Shown: piece after piece, positions 45,058 to 55,967 of the stretch
Layout of the letters: each line of letters begins with the position of its first letter
How positions within the stretch are numbered: the stretch's first letter is position 1
Source of the DNA: Botryosphaeria dothidea
Taxonomy: Eukaryota > Ascomycota > Dothideomycetes > Botryosphaeriales > Botryosphaeriaceae
NCBI GenBank assembly: GCA_011503125.2
Contig: WWBZ02000051.1
Location: forward strand, 2,604,001 to 2,668,000
Direction of reading: 5' to 3'
Length of the DNA stretch: 64,000 nt
Position numbers and translations under genes: made by a program
Notes under the pieces: generated by a model
Databases searched by the model: none
What the model was told of the DNA's origin: nothing
What the model saw: the letters and a program-made list of their open reading frames with translations, nothing else

Positions 45058-47336
45058 ATGAGGTCGTTGTGTCACAGCTGTTGTGCGTTTTGGGTTGTTG
45101 GAGCGGCGGTTGCACAGAGCACCAGCAGCAGCAGTGGCAGCAGCAGTGCTCCTGTAACAGATACCCACAGCACGTTTGCCAGTGCAACCCAAACGGCTAC
45201 TGGCAGTTCTTTCACCACCACGGCTGGATTTTCGCTGGAGGGTAAGCTGTTCTCTACGCTCCAGGATTTTTCTTTTGCTGTTGCTCGCTCACGTCTTCCT
45301 GTTCGTGTGACTCGAGGTTGCTACAGGAATGCGGGGCCCCTTTCATTTACCATGTCTTGAAATTTTCCAAACTCTGCCTGATTTTGCCCACCATATACCA
45401 GGATTCGCTCATGCAAGTAAGCGGATCCTGTGTCTCTCAGTTCTAAACCGTCTATCTTCTCTCACAAACATTTCCCTCTGATCGATCCTGCCGTGGCACA
45501 ACAACGCATCCCCATTTCTGGCTAACCCCCATGCAATTTTCCTCATTAGGAAGATTCAAGTCAGCTACGACAGAAAGCGGACATTGCGACTAATCAAAAA
45601 GCTGCACTAGACTACTGGAACCTTCACGTCGGCCCCATCTCTACTGCTTCCATCAACACAACGGTCGAGCCAACGCCGATCCCCTCGAGCTCTCTCATTC
45701 CGCCACCAGGGCTCTATTATCCGTCTTATCCAAGCGGTCAGCAGGTTCCTTTGCAGGGCAAAAATGAGAGTTGGTCATTCCCGTCAGACTTTTGGTGGGG
45801 CGTGTCAAGCGCCTCTTACCAAGTGGAGGGCGCCGCCAAAGACGAGGGCAAAGGCCCAACGATTTGGGATGTTTTCGCTCACAGAGTGAACGGATACATC
45901 ACCACCAACGAGACAGGGGATATCTCAGATAATGAGTACTATCTTTACAAAGAAGGTGCGCCACGCTTGAGACCTGAGACCAAAATTGAGACCCCGCCCT
46001 CCTTACTGACGCAGTCGTCAATCATCAGACATTGCGCGCATCGCAGCCATAGGCGTGAAGGTATACTCCTTCTCCATCTCTTGGGCACGCATCTTCCCTT
46101 TCGGTGCCGGTGCTGTGAACGAGCAAGGGCTTGCGCACTATGACGACCTGATCGACACATGCATCCAATACGGCATTCAGCCTGCCGTCACCCTCTACCA
46201 CTGGGATCTGCCTCTATTCCTGCAGAACAAGTACGGCGGCTGGCTATCACCGGATATTGTTCCAGACTATGTCGCCTACGCCCGTGTTCTGTTTGAACGT
46301 TGGGGCAGCAAAGTTCCCTTTTGGTACACCTTCAACGAGCCCATTGTATTCTGTGGCTTCTACCCCTTGCCATATGATTACTTCTCCTCGACCTCAATCC
46401 CAGACGTCCAGCAACCCTACTACTGCGGGCATCATGTCCTCCAAGCTCACGCACAAGCCTACCGCCTTGCCAAGTCCCTCAACCTGACCGGCACCGTCTC
46501 CCTCAAGCTCAACGGTGGCTACAAGATCCCGCTCACCAACAGCACCGCCGACGCCGAAGCCACGCAGCGCGCCTGGGACTTCAACGAAGGCTGGTTCGCT
46601 AATCCCGTCTTCCTCGACGGCGATTATCCGCGCTATCTCAAAGACTATGTCTCTGACTTCCTCCCCGCCTTCACCGACGCCGAAAAAGCAGCTCTCAACG
46701 GCTCCGCCGACCACTTCGCCCACGACGCCTACACCAGCAACTTCGTTGCCGCCCCTGACGACGGCATTGCGGCCTGTCTGTCCAACTCGTCCAACTCGCT
46801 CTATCCGGGCTGCTACAACACCACTTACACCTACTCTCGCGCCTCAGGGGGCTGGAACATCGGTCCCGCTGCCGACCCTAAAGCTCCTTGGCTGCACAAA
46901 GCCACCGACTGGGTGCCTACCTTCCTGCGCTACATTCAAGACACCTGGCGCCCCTCCGGCGGGATTGCAGTATCCGAGTTCGGGTTCGGCGAGCCGTTTG
47001 AGCGGCAGAAGACCATCCTCGCGGATATCCTGTTTGACCCCATCCGCTCCGCGTATTTCCGGGATTATATGGAGGCTATCTTGATCAGCCTCGCGGAGGG
47101 TACGCGCGTTATAGGGTGTTTGGCATGGAGCTTGATTGATAATCTAGAGTGGACAACCGGGTATGATGTCAAGTTTGGGTTGCAGGTGAGTTCGGGCGCG
47201 CTCTCTGAGGTGTCGTGGTGCGAATGCTTGCTGACTTGTGATGATGCAGTACGTCAACTTCACGACGCAGGAGCGGTTTTATAAGGCGAGCTTTTTTGAG
47301 TACGCGAATGCTTTTAAGGTTTACCAGGAGACGTGA
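45058..47336 (+). CDS. secreted GH1 beta-glucosidase-like enzyme, five exons
   Basis: Predicted exons are 45058-45241, a 15-nt micro-exon 45402-45416, about 45554-45955, 46029-47185 and 47250-47336, giving 614 residues. The micro-exon and exon 3 acceptor are the least sure. The N-terminus MRSLCHSCCAFWVVGAAVAQ is a signal peptide, then a Ser/Thr-rich stalk. The GH1 barrel starts SFPSDFWWGVSSASYQVEGAA and shows YHWDLPLFLQNKYGGW, the acid/base motif TFNEP at about residue 302 and the C-terminal SLIDNLEWTTGYDVKFGL. At the nucleophile position SEFGF (about residue 517) stands where classic GH1 enzymes have TENG; the Glu is kept. Expected role is hydrolysis of beta-linked glucosides outside the cell. 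Several N-glycosylation sequons occur. Confidence 0.88.
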
Positions 47337-47399
47337 GCCAGGGTTCCAATTAGCAAGTTTACTTTGACAAGTCAACCCAACCAGAAATCGGGCACTTTG

Positions 47400-47590
47400 T
47401 AAGGCCTATTAGCAAGTGTCTTGTTAGATTAATTACATTTGAATCTGCATGAATGCTTCCACTCCCCATAGTAAGGGTGTTGGAATATCATTTATATGTT
47501 AAATGGTGTCTGTAGCTGAGGGAAATGCTTGCTTGCGACATCGGCCCGCATAAGCCGAATATGAGAAGTACTGTACAGGCGAGATCGTTG
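47400..47590. repeat. longer dispersed repeat shared with 11600-11765, including a solo element end
   Basis: ATGAATGCTTCCACTCCCC at about 47450-47468 is a solo right end of the palindromic family. Downstream CCGCATAAGCCGA and TGAGAAGTACTGTA match the copy at 11.7 kb in the same order and orientation. Confidence 0.55.
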
Positions 47591-47645
47591 ATCATCTATA
47601 GAGGAGTTCTGAAGCGGTCAGGGTAAAATATCATCAACACAGTCA

Positions 47646-47731
47646 TAGGGAGTGGAAGCATTCGTACGGACGGTTTGGATAGTAGAAATGCGATACACTT
47701 ACGTCCGGATGAATACTTCCACACTCTCCAT
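47646..47731 (-). repeat. palindromic MITE-like element, copy 6
   Basis: TAGGGAGTGGAAGCATTCG then TACGGACG at the left; CGTCCGGATGAATACTTCC then ACACTCTCCA at the right. The centre (AAATGCGATACACTTACG) is the reverse complement of the centre at 55968-56047, so this copy is inverted. Confidence 0.8.
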
Positions 47732-48010
47732 GGAGTTGCATTTTTAGAGGTCATTGAAACTAACCACCGGCTACGATAACCCCAATTTGCCTTCTCTTTC
47801 CCTTTCCCATGGCTGCACAAAGCTATGCTGATACCCAGTCCCGTGACGTACCCGCTTATACTGCCAAGTGTAAAATTTTAACCTACAATGAAATCACGAC
47901 GACTCCCTTTCTAGTACTGGAAAGACAGCACAAGATATAATTCAAATATAGGTATTCTCTCAGCCTTTTTTACCAGCGAAATCATCTCTACATTGTACGA
48001 TATCAATCCA

Positions 48011-48095
48011 AATCCACTTCCACTTCCCATTGGTCAAAACCGTTCCGGTCGAAACTATTGCTACTTATATGACCTTGTAGAAATACCTCCGAAAC
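48011..48095 (+). pseudogene. mutated duplicate of the SNF2-type gene 5' end
   Basis: CACTTCCACTTCCCATTG, then ATTGCTAC, then ACCTTGTAGAAAT and CTCCGAAACG line up with 48962-49047, where the intact version reads CACTTCCACTTCC, ATTGCTAAC, ACCTTGCAGACAT and CTCCGAACGG. The start codon and the bases after it are changed and similarity ends soon after, so it is a truncated relic. Confidence 0.5.
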
Positions 48096-49034
48096 GTTAG
48101 CTAACCAACTGTTTAGGTTTTTTAATAATTTGCCTTGGTTCAGACAAGGGTAATGTCTGATTAAGAAGCGCGGTAGCATGGTTTTTTGGATTGATTCAGA
48201 CGAGCCTCAAGATCTTAGTACATACTTCAACTCAATTGAAAAGCGGGCAGAACAAATAATTTTAGGACTTTACTGGCCATTGGAATTGGCAATAATGACG
48301 TAGATCAAATTATCGCATCGATTGCCTGGTTCAAATGATGTAATTGCACGCGGCGCGCTTTCCAAACCAAGCGTCCCAACCCACACGTGGGAAGTGGCCA
48401 TCACCGAGGCTTCTTGACCATACCGGGGCGCGGGGGAGAACCGCAATAAGCAGGTACAACGGCATGTGTGGCTTCCACAACGAGCCGTGGCGTGGGGGAA
48501 CGACCCACGTGCTTTCCTCATTGTGACGGTGCACGGGATCTTGTCCGCAGTGCCTCCCAATCGAGCACTGTGTGGCTTCCGACATGTGATGACAATCCTG
48601 CCTACCAGTGTCCCCTGTGCCTTCTTCTTTTGACTGTACGCGTGGAAATGTCTCTCGTGGCTTCCCTTTCTTGACCGTGCCTTCCATACAGAGCCTCCAC
48701 GAAGCCACGGGGCCATGAGCCGCATATGCAGGGTCCATCATCCATCTGATGGGGGTCTTGACGGGGGTCTTATAAGACGCTCCTCTCTCCAATTCTCCAC
48801 TTCTTCTTCCTCAACGACAACCTTTCTTCCTGTCAGTAAGTCAAATCTTCGCTTGTGTTTTGGACCGATCCCGACGGTATCGACACCTTCACCTGCGTTT
48901 CGGATCAGTGCAAACGGTATCGAAATCGATTCGGTCCTTTTGATTGAAATTGTTTCAGCTCACTTCCACTTCCATTTCCCATTGATTGAAATGAGTCCGG
49001 CTCAAATCATTGCTAACACTTTCACCTTGCAGAC

Positions 49035-52000
49035 ATGTCTCCGAACGGCGAAGAAGAGGAGTCCAGCCGCTTCGCCGGTACAACGAACCCCCCGAGCAAT
49101 GAACCTAGCACGCCTGCATCAGGTCCGAGTACTTCTCGAGGCCCAGCAACTCCGAAGCCGGAGAGCAACACCGCCGCCGCCAACAAGCCTAAGCCTAGCC
49201 CAAGAACACCCAAGTCCCACCAACACTGGAACCCAAGCACCCCACCACCCTCTCTCGCTAATCTGAAACGACGTGCGCTTGTCCAGAAGGCCAAGGCCCG
49301 CAAGCTCAATGGAGTAAGAGTCCTTGAAGTTAACGCAAAATCTGCCAAGTCTGTAGCCGGTTACCTGTGTATGAATGACAGGGACGAACTCCGCCGCTTT
49401 ATCACGGAAATCCGACCAATCACCGAGAAATGGATTGAAGCAAGGCAACAAGGCTTCCCCGCGGTCCATGTGACCGGCAAGAGTAAGGAAGGCAATGCAA
49501 AGCCCTTCGAAGCTATGACGCTCTGGAAGCTGGTCACGAATCCTTCATTCATGACGGCGGATGAGCTGGCGAGTGAACTCCCGCTTGACTCCGACCGCTG
49601 GCCAGTTGACGGCCAGATGCGCAATTACGCCAGCGGGACAGTGACCATGCACAAGATCATCACCCAGCACGCCAACTACTTCCCCGCTCCAGCTTCGGAG
49701 AATCATTTGGGCGGCATCGATGGCGAGAATTGGTTCCGGGCTTACAACCTCCTCCATTTTGTCTGGTCCGAGCATTCTACAGAAGTGGCGGCGACGAATC
49801 ACAAGAATGGTCCTGCCGCGAAGCCTGATTTCCTGACCGATAATGGCTTGGCAGGCCGAGAGACCGACGAAGACCGCTTTCTCTCCTCGACCGTCACTAA
49901 CTCAGTCCTCGCGGTGACTCAGTATTGGATTGGTCAGAGGCCAGACGACGATCAGGCCTCATCAGTTTCAAGAGCACAGGCTGATCAGCGGGAGACGCGG
50001 TTCATGAGGGAGCTGCAAAAGTCGTTGGTAAAAAAGAGAGACCGACTTGCAACTTTCGGACAGGAGTTCCACATGCCTTTCATGTCGGAAGAAGTCATGA
50101 AGCTCCTTTGTGATACTCTGGCTGCCAAGGTCACTCAGACCTGGCCGAATCGCGATGCCAGTCAAGCAATCCCTCAATCAGTCACCGACGTCGAACTCCA
50201 AGAAGCTCTACTAGCCGATGCAGAGGCCAATGCAGGCGTTCTCAGTGGCGCGAGTCCCGAGAGAATTCCCTTCAACGACATGGAGGAGTTTGGTCACATT
50301 CAGAGAATTCTGAACCAAGTTTCCTCGCCCACGACCACGTACCACCAAGCCTGCGAGATCCTGGGCTTGGACCCGACGAGCCCCAAAGTTGGCAATGTCC
50401 TGCTTAAACATTGGCAGGTTGATGCTATTGTTTGGCTGCTTGGGATGACCAAGACCCCTGTCCGCGCCGGTCTTTTGGCCGATGACTTCGGCCTTGGAAA
50501 GACGATGGCTGCGCTCGCGAGTCTCATGTGCCTGATCAAGGCGACGATTGCCGCGCCCGACGCACCCGAGCTTTCTTTCCCTGCCACCTCGGAAACAAAG
50601 CTCTCGAGCTTCTCCATCCCCTGACCGTACCGTCCGACGCTGATCATTTGCCCTCCAGGCGCCTTGGTGGTATGGAAGGCCGAGCTGAACAAGTTCTCCG
50701 AGCTCCGAGTCTTCTATTACCACAGCCGCGCCTCGGAAGTTGGCGTTGAAGACGAGAGCCGGTTCATCGAGCCGGACTGGTTGGGGCTCGACGCGTTTCT
50801 GCGGAAGCATTCTAATGAGGAAGATCCTCGGACGATGCGTATCTGTCGGAAATCGAGTTGATTTGATTATTGTCTGGATTGTTGACATGTCCCATGAGAG
50901 GGGTATGAGAGGGTGCCTGCTATATAGACTATTTGACGCTAAACCTAATTCGGAGCATTCTAAGACTATATTTCCAACAGTATCGTGATCCTCGCGTCCT
51001 ACGCGTCCTTTCATCTGAGGAGCACACACTGGGAGTCAGGAGCAGAAAGGAAGCGGAAGAGGGAAGCGTCCCCAGAAAGGGATACAGATGGCCCTGAAGA
51101 TGGCCCCGACGAGGAGAACGAGGGAAATGAGGAACCGGAACTTGAGGAGAGCGAGGCTGCCAAGCTTCGCTCGCACTTTGAGAACCGTTTTGGTGTCGTC
51201 ATATGCGACGAGTCGCACAAACTCAAGAGTTTTCTTACTCGTACGCACCTCTCCATCAAGCTCCTCAAGGCACGATGCCTATGGTTCCTCTCCGCAACTC
51301 CGGCGATCACCCGTGCAGCTGACTTCAGAGGGCATCTCGCTCTCTTCTGGGATATTCTCGCTTCCAAGCCAGAGCCAGCCGAGAGCGACAGCGACAAAGG
51401 GATGCAAGATGCAAGCCCGGCAGCCTCTCAGGTGATGGAAGTGGACCAGGAAGAGGACCGGGAGAAGCCAACAATGCTTTCGGACGACGACTACTCAGCG
51501 GCATTCGAGACGCTGAAGGAACCGATGATCCGGCATATCTTCGACATCGATTTCTCGAAGTACTCCAGATCCCTTGATTCTGCGAGATTCAGGTGGTTCT
51601 CCACCCAAGGCACAATGACCCTGGAGACGGCCTCGAAAGTCCTGCCGCTGGTCTTCCGCCTCACGACCTTGCGACGCGTCAAGGGAAGGAAGATGCAGGC
51701 TCCAGACGGCGAGACGGTCATCGGGGATGAGATCCCCCCCGCTCCGATTCGTCAGGGTCGAGCTCTCCATGGATAGCGAGCAGAAAAAAAAAGCACGATG
51801 CCGCACAGCTCTCGATCCTCGCCCAGAGAAAGCCGATCCGAAGCGTCAAGCGCGATGACGAGGAGGACCAAGGAATCCGCGACGTCGTCGTCCACCGCTG
51901 GCTGAACCACATCGCCTTGAACCCGGCGCTCGACCAGTTTAGAACGAAAGGCCTGCGCGAGAACGGCGAGCACTCTGGTGCCCCGGGCCCCGAATTCGCT

Positions 52001-52744
52001 GCATGGTACGAGCATCCCGACGGCGGTGCGGCCTTCTTCCAGCGCCAAACCTGCAGCGACCCCATGGTGCCTTTGTACAGGGACCGGTTCTCGCACGCGC
52101 TTTACCAGGCCACGTACTCCCCTAAGCTCCAGTGGCTGGCCGGCAAGTTGAAGGAGGTTTGCTTGGACGCTCGGAGAAAGCTCATCATCTTCTCGCACTG
52201 GCCGCTCAACCAGTGGATGGTCGAGCTCTTTCTCTCCACCCTCGGCAGCTCCTTCCTGTCCTACCGCTCGCAGTTCCTCCAAAGCGAGAGGGACACCACC
52301 GTCGAAGCCTTCAACGACCCTCTTCACGAAAACATGGTCCTCGTCATCGGCTCAAGGGTCGGCAGCTCCAGCATCAACCTCCAGTTCTCCTGCTCGGAAA
52401 TGGTCATACTCGATGGCGTCGACTCCGGCGACTGGTGGATCCAGATGGGCGGTCGGCTGCACCGGATCGGTGCCACGAGGCCGCAGACCGTCTACATCCC
52501 GACCCTTCTGGAGTCCTTCGACGTCGACTTGCAGAGGAAGAACGCGGCCAAGATGTATTCCCAGCTGGCGGGACGGGCCGAGTTGGAGGTTACGGAGTAG
52601 GATCTCGTGGGTCTGCAGGAGGAGCTCGGAGTGGAGATGCCGGAGAGCGAGGAGAAGCAGAAGCGACTAGCCCTCGAAAAGAAGATTGCCGGGCTCTACC
52701 AGAGGCTGTTTGGATTGAGCCAGCCGATTAGGGGGGTTTTCTGA
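49035..52744 (+). pseudogene. SNF2-family DNA-dependent ATPase, apparently broken
   Basis: ATG 49035 opens a 529-codon frame with a disordered Ser/Pro/Lys start, an unrecognised middle domain and motif I DDFGLGKTMAA (about residue 489). The frame then meets TGA at 50622, yet continues in the same frame as RPTLIICPPGALVVWKAEL (motif Ia region). An intron-like gap at 50837/50839-50980 leads to motif II VVICDESHKLKS and FLSATPAITR. Extra single bases near 51755-51757 (GGG) and in an A-run at 51784-51792 shift frame before the helicase C part (KLIIFSHWPLNQWMVELF, SSINLQF, QMGGRLHRIGATRP). A TAG at 52598 is followed by 47 more codon-like triplets to TGA 52742. A 5' UTR intron 48836-49032 is likely. 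The SNF2 core assignment is firm; whether all lesions are real needs reads. Confidence 0.75.
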
Positions 52745-52760
52745 AAGAAGGAGTTCGTAG

Positions 52761-52850
52761 ATACGGTAGAGAGTGGAAGCAGTCATACCCACGCAAGTGT
52801 CAGGTAGATAGACAGAAATCTACGTCTGGATGAATGCTTCAACTCCGTAT
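52761..52850 (+). repeat. palindromic MITE-like element, copy 7
   Basis: ATACGGTAGAGAGTGGAAGC at the left pairs with GCTTCAACTCCGTAT at the right; inner arm parts are diverged (TCATACCCACG; CGTCTGGATGAAT). The centre keeps CAAGTGT. It begins 17 bases after the last stop of the broken ATPase. Confidence 0.65.
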
Positions 52851-52921
52851 GGTGACATGTCTTCGTGATGAGTGGTTACGGGGAGATTAAGAAGTAATAT
52901 TGGCCCTTCGGCAGATTGGCC

Positions 52922-53000
52922 ATGGAAGTCGAGCATTCGGCGGGATAGCTTTGTCACTCAGAAGTCAATACATTTGAGATCGGACGAATGATTCCACTCC
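52922..53000 (-). repeat. palindromic MITE-like element, copy 8
   Basis: ATGGAAGTCGAGCATTCGG at the left and GATCGGACGAATGATTCC then ACTCC at the right. The centre AGCTTTGTCACT then AATACATTTG is in inverted orientation. Confidence 0.6.
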
Positions 53001-53127
53001 GGACACAGTACTGCTACGTGTGAATTGTTAGTTGGGCCGAATTCGTGAGACTCGTAGCATTGAACTGAACACCGGCAAATTCGACGCCGTCTAAGTAGAC
53101 TCGGACCTTCACTGCAGGTCTGTATTC

Positions 53128-53152
53128 CATCCGGACGAATGCTTCAGCTCCT
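53128..53152 (+). repeat. solo right end of the palindromic family
   Basis: CATCCGGACGAATGCTTC then AGCTCCTGA matches the right arm; no partner arm is evident upstream. Confidence 0.55.
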
Positions 53153-53301
53153 GATGTATTCGCGGAAGAAAGGAGATCCTGGATGTTGGAAGAGCGCATG
53201 CGCGGGGACGGGTAATTGATGAAAGATGTTAAGTGAAAGACGAAGGCATTTTCATTAGCATCGGGAACATCGGGGAACCAATGAAAAAAAAAAAAGTCAA
53301 A

Positions 53302-53320
53302 TAGAGAGAGAGAGAGAGAG
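53302..53320 (+). repeat. AG dinucleotide microsatellite
   Basis: About nine tandem AG units follow a short A-run. Confidence 0.8.
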
Positions 53321-53370
53321 TCGGGTGAAGATCCAGAACTTCGCACCCCGAAATGGATGCTCTACGCCGT

Positions 53371-53453
53371 CCGCAGTTGAAGCATTCATCTGGATGACAA
53401 TGTCTGCAGAGTCGAGAAACAAAATCATACGGACGAATGCTTTAGCTCCCCAC
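53371..53453 (+). repeat. palindromic MITE-like element, copy 9
   Basis: CCGCAGTTGAAGCATTCATC then TGGATG at the left pairs with CATACGGACGAATGCTTT then AGCTCCCCAC at the right; the centre keeps ACAATGTCTGCAGAG and AAACAAAATC. Confidence 0.7.
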
Positions 53454-54627
53454 GAAGTGGCAGAAACAGAGATGATCGAAGTTATGGTGGAATCAGCCTC
53501 GCCGTTGGGTCTGCAGATCAGTATGGAGTTGCCCCTTTAAGCGGTGGAGAGGAATATTCAACCGGCCCGGGGGTGGCAGATAGATCAAAGGCGCAATGCT
53601 TGATCTTGCGGGTAAACAGCACTAAGAGCGCCCAGCCCTCCTGCTCAGTTTTCCGCATGCACAAAAGGTCAGCTATCGGAATTCGCCGACATCGAAGTAT
53701 GGAGAGAAAAGAGCTGTTCGGTGCCAGGCACTTTCTCCTGATGCGACGAAAGCAAACGAGCGCATCGAGCCCGTTTCAATTGATTCAGAAATCGCCACCG
53801 TCCGAATCGATTCAAAGAGGAGAAAGAAGCTTCTCGGCTGACGCAGCCTATATGTGCGGGGAGATCGCATAAAGACGTTGAGTATAGATGAAGCACGAGT
53901 AAACAAAGGCGTTTACCCTTTTTGATCCAAGTGGCAAGCTTAATTCCTCCAGCAACCTTCTTTTTTTTTTTTTCCTCCGGCAGCGTCAGCCGAACTCGGT
54001 GACGAAAAAAAAGCAAGGACAGGAACAACCAAGCTCGGTTGCAAACGAAAAGTCAAAACGAAGCTGCGTGTCCATTCATACATGGGCGTGGGGTGAGAAG
54101 CGCCTGGTTTCGACGATGATCGATTCCGTTTTGGATCGAGCTTATACGTTCGGGTTGTTGCTCTGAAACAGAGCCCCGGCCTACTGTCCCTATAGTGCTG
54201 ACTGATACAGCACTCGCTGGACCCGAGATCGACCGCACGAACAAGGAAAGCCGAGACGAGCATATACAGCAAACGCGTCGGCAAAGCGATGATCATACAG
54301 GCCTGAATCGTCCCGCCAAGCGCTCAGCCTCGTCTTTGGAATGAGAGTCTGGGCCTGTTCGGGAGGCGTGTGGGGGGTAAAAGTTGCAAAACGTCCGAGT
54401 CCGGATACGGGCGGTACGTACCGGCAGAGCAAGCCGCGCCTACTCGACTTTGAACGACAGGCGGCATCTTCCTTGTGAGAGGCAGCTGTTATGTGGACCC
54501 TTTTTTCCCTGTCATCCCGGTCCGATCTGCACCTAGTTCGCACACTGCCATTTGACGTACCCGCGATCCAGAGCCCGGCGACGGGCCCAGAACGTGCGGC
54601 AAAGCCACTTGCGCAACTGTACAGATA

Positions 54628-54651
54628 TCTGAAGCAGTCGTCCGGACGAGC
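54628..54651 (+). repeat. solo left end of the palindromic family
   Basis: TCTGAAGCAGTCGTCCGGAC then GAGC matches the left arm core; no right arm is recognisable nearby. Confidence 0.45.
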
Positions 54652-55033
54652 AACCATGGCTTTCTGTCAACATGACGCATCTGGGTTGTACCGCCAACAA
54701 CCAATGCAAGACGGGCACTCTCCGGCCTGGTCTTTTTCCCGCAATGCGGACGTGTATCCGCTTTGTGGAAAGGAACTGTCCGGCAGCGGAGGTGCGCAAG
54801 GCGGACGAGACGACGCTCAGGAACGGCGGGCCGTCGAATGCAACCCGGGATGGGTTGTGGCGGGCGGACGAGTCAGGCAGGCATGCTGCCTTGCGACTGT
54901 CGGTGTTTGCTCCTGACCTGAAACGAAACGTGGTCGGGCGGAGTTGATGGAAGAGGAAAAGAAGAGAAAAACGTGACTTGGCCTGACATATGCGTGCTTT
55001 CACTTGTCCAATCTCGATGTGACATGTCGCGCA

Positions 55034-55103
55034 GGGGGAGCTGAAGCATTCGTCCGGATGCTTCTGAAAAGACGCAGCTGCGACAAAGCCCTCACTCTCC
55101 ACG
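55034..55103 (+). repeat. palindromic element remnant, copy 10 (right arm mostly lost)
   Basis: GGGGGAGCTGAAGCATTCG then TCCGGATG is a clear left arm. Downstream GACAAAGCC then CTCACTCTCC fits the centre joined directly to the outer right end, as if the inner right arm was deleted. Confidence 0.5.
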
Positions 55104-55967
55104 TGGTTTTGGATGACCTGGATGATGGCTGGCGGCTCCGGCTGAGTAACGAGTGATTAATCGCGACGACCCAAGACTATCTGGTTAGGTTTCCCGTCGA
55201 CCGGGCGCCACTTCAACAACAAGGTTAAACGACGTCTGTCGTGCAGTAGCTCAGTCAGGGCCCTCCAACCGCGCATGAACCGGCATGCATCAACAAGACG
55301 TGGTTCTACGGCGCTGGCCCAGCATTTCGCGCAACACATCTGCAACCACATCAATGCCATTGCCATCTGCCGACATGTTGCTTGGTAGCCGTTTGTCGTG
55401 GCCCGGTATGCCCTGTTCAGCAAGGAAAAGAGAGGTTTCAGGCCCACCACCGCGCGAGAGAAACGTGGGCTGTGCGAAACATGGAGTGGGACAGTTTGAT
55501 GATGGAATGACAAAAAAGACCCGGCGCAAAAGAGATTGATTGATGACTACATAGATGAGCTGACAACGGGACCTGACGTCAAGAGAAGGTATCTGGGTCT
55601 GGAATTCACTCGCACGCGCTCGGGAAGGCACGCCCGACACGAGAAACTGGCACTGATCTTCAGGCACCCGCAGCCGGGCGAGAAGGGGATGGAAGGGAAC
55701 AGAGGTGGAGGAAGTACCGCGTCGGAACGATATGCGGAAGTAGAGCGGGGGTGCTTTGGTCGGGAAGTCCCAGCATGCAGTGCGTGCATTGTTGCGTGTG
55801 CGGAGCTGCAGGGGCACGGGGTCGCCCTGCGAACGCCAGAGAGCCCCACGCGCACGCCCCTTTCCACATGTCCCCCGGCGAAGAACCGCCGAAACCTACC
55901 GCTGATTATCTCTCAACACGCAGAAGCACAGGCAGGTGCTGCAGCAATCAGAATCAACACTACCGGA

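Larger units (their letters stand above)
47337..49034. other. repeat-rich intergenic and leader region
   Basis: This stretch contains a solo element end (47440-47468), the longer dispersed repeat (47400-47590), palindromic copy 6 (47646-47731), an AT-rich part (47860-48330), a mutated copy of the downstream gene start (48011-48095), and the promoter and leader of the SNF2-type gene. GTCTTATAAGAC at 48767-48778 is a TATA-like palindrome. Confidence 0.6.

Noticed and set aside
50622..50624. TGA as a selenocysteine or programmed readthrough codon
   Set aside because: Other lesions in the same gene and the lack of any stem-loop I can see nearby make simple nonsense mutation or assembly error more likely; selenocysteine is not expected in these fungi.
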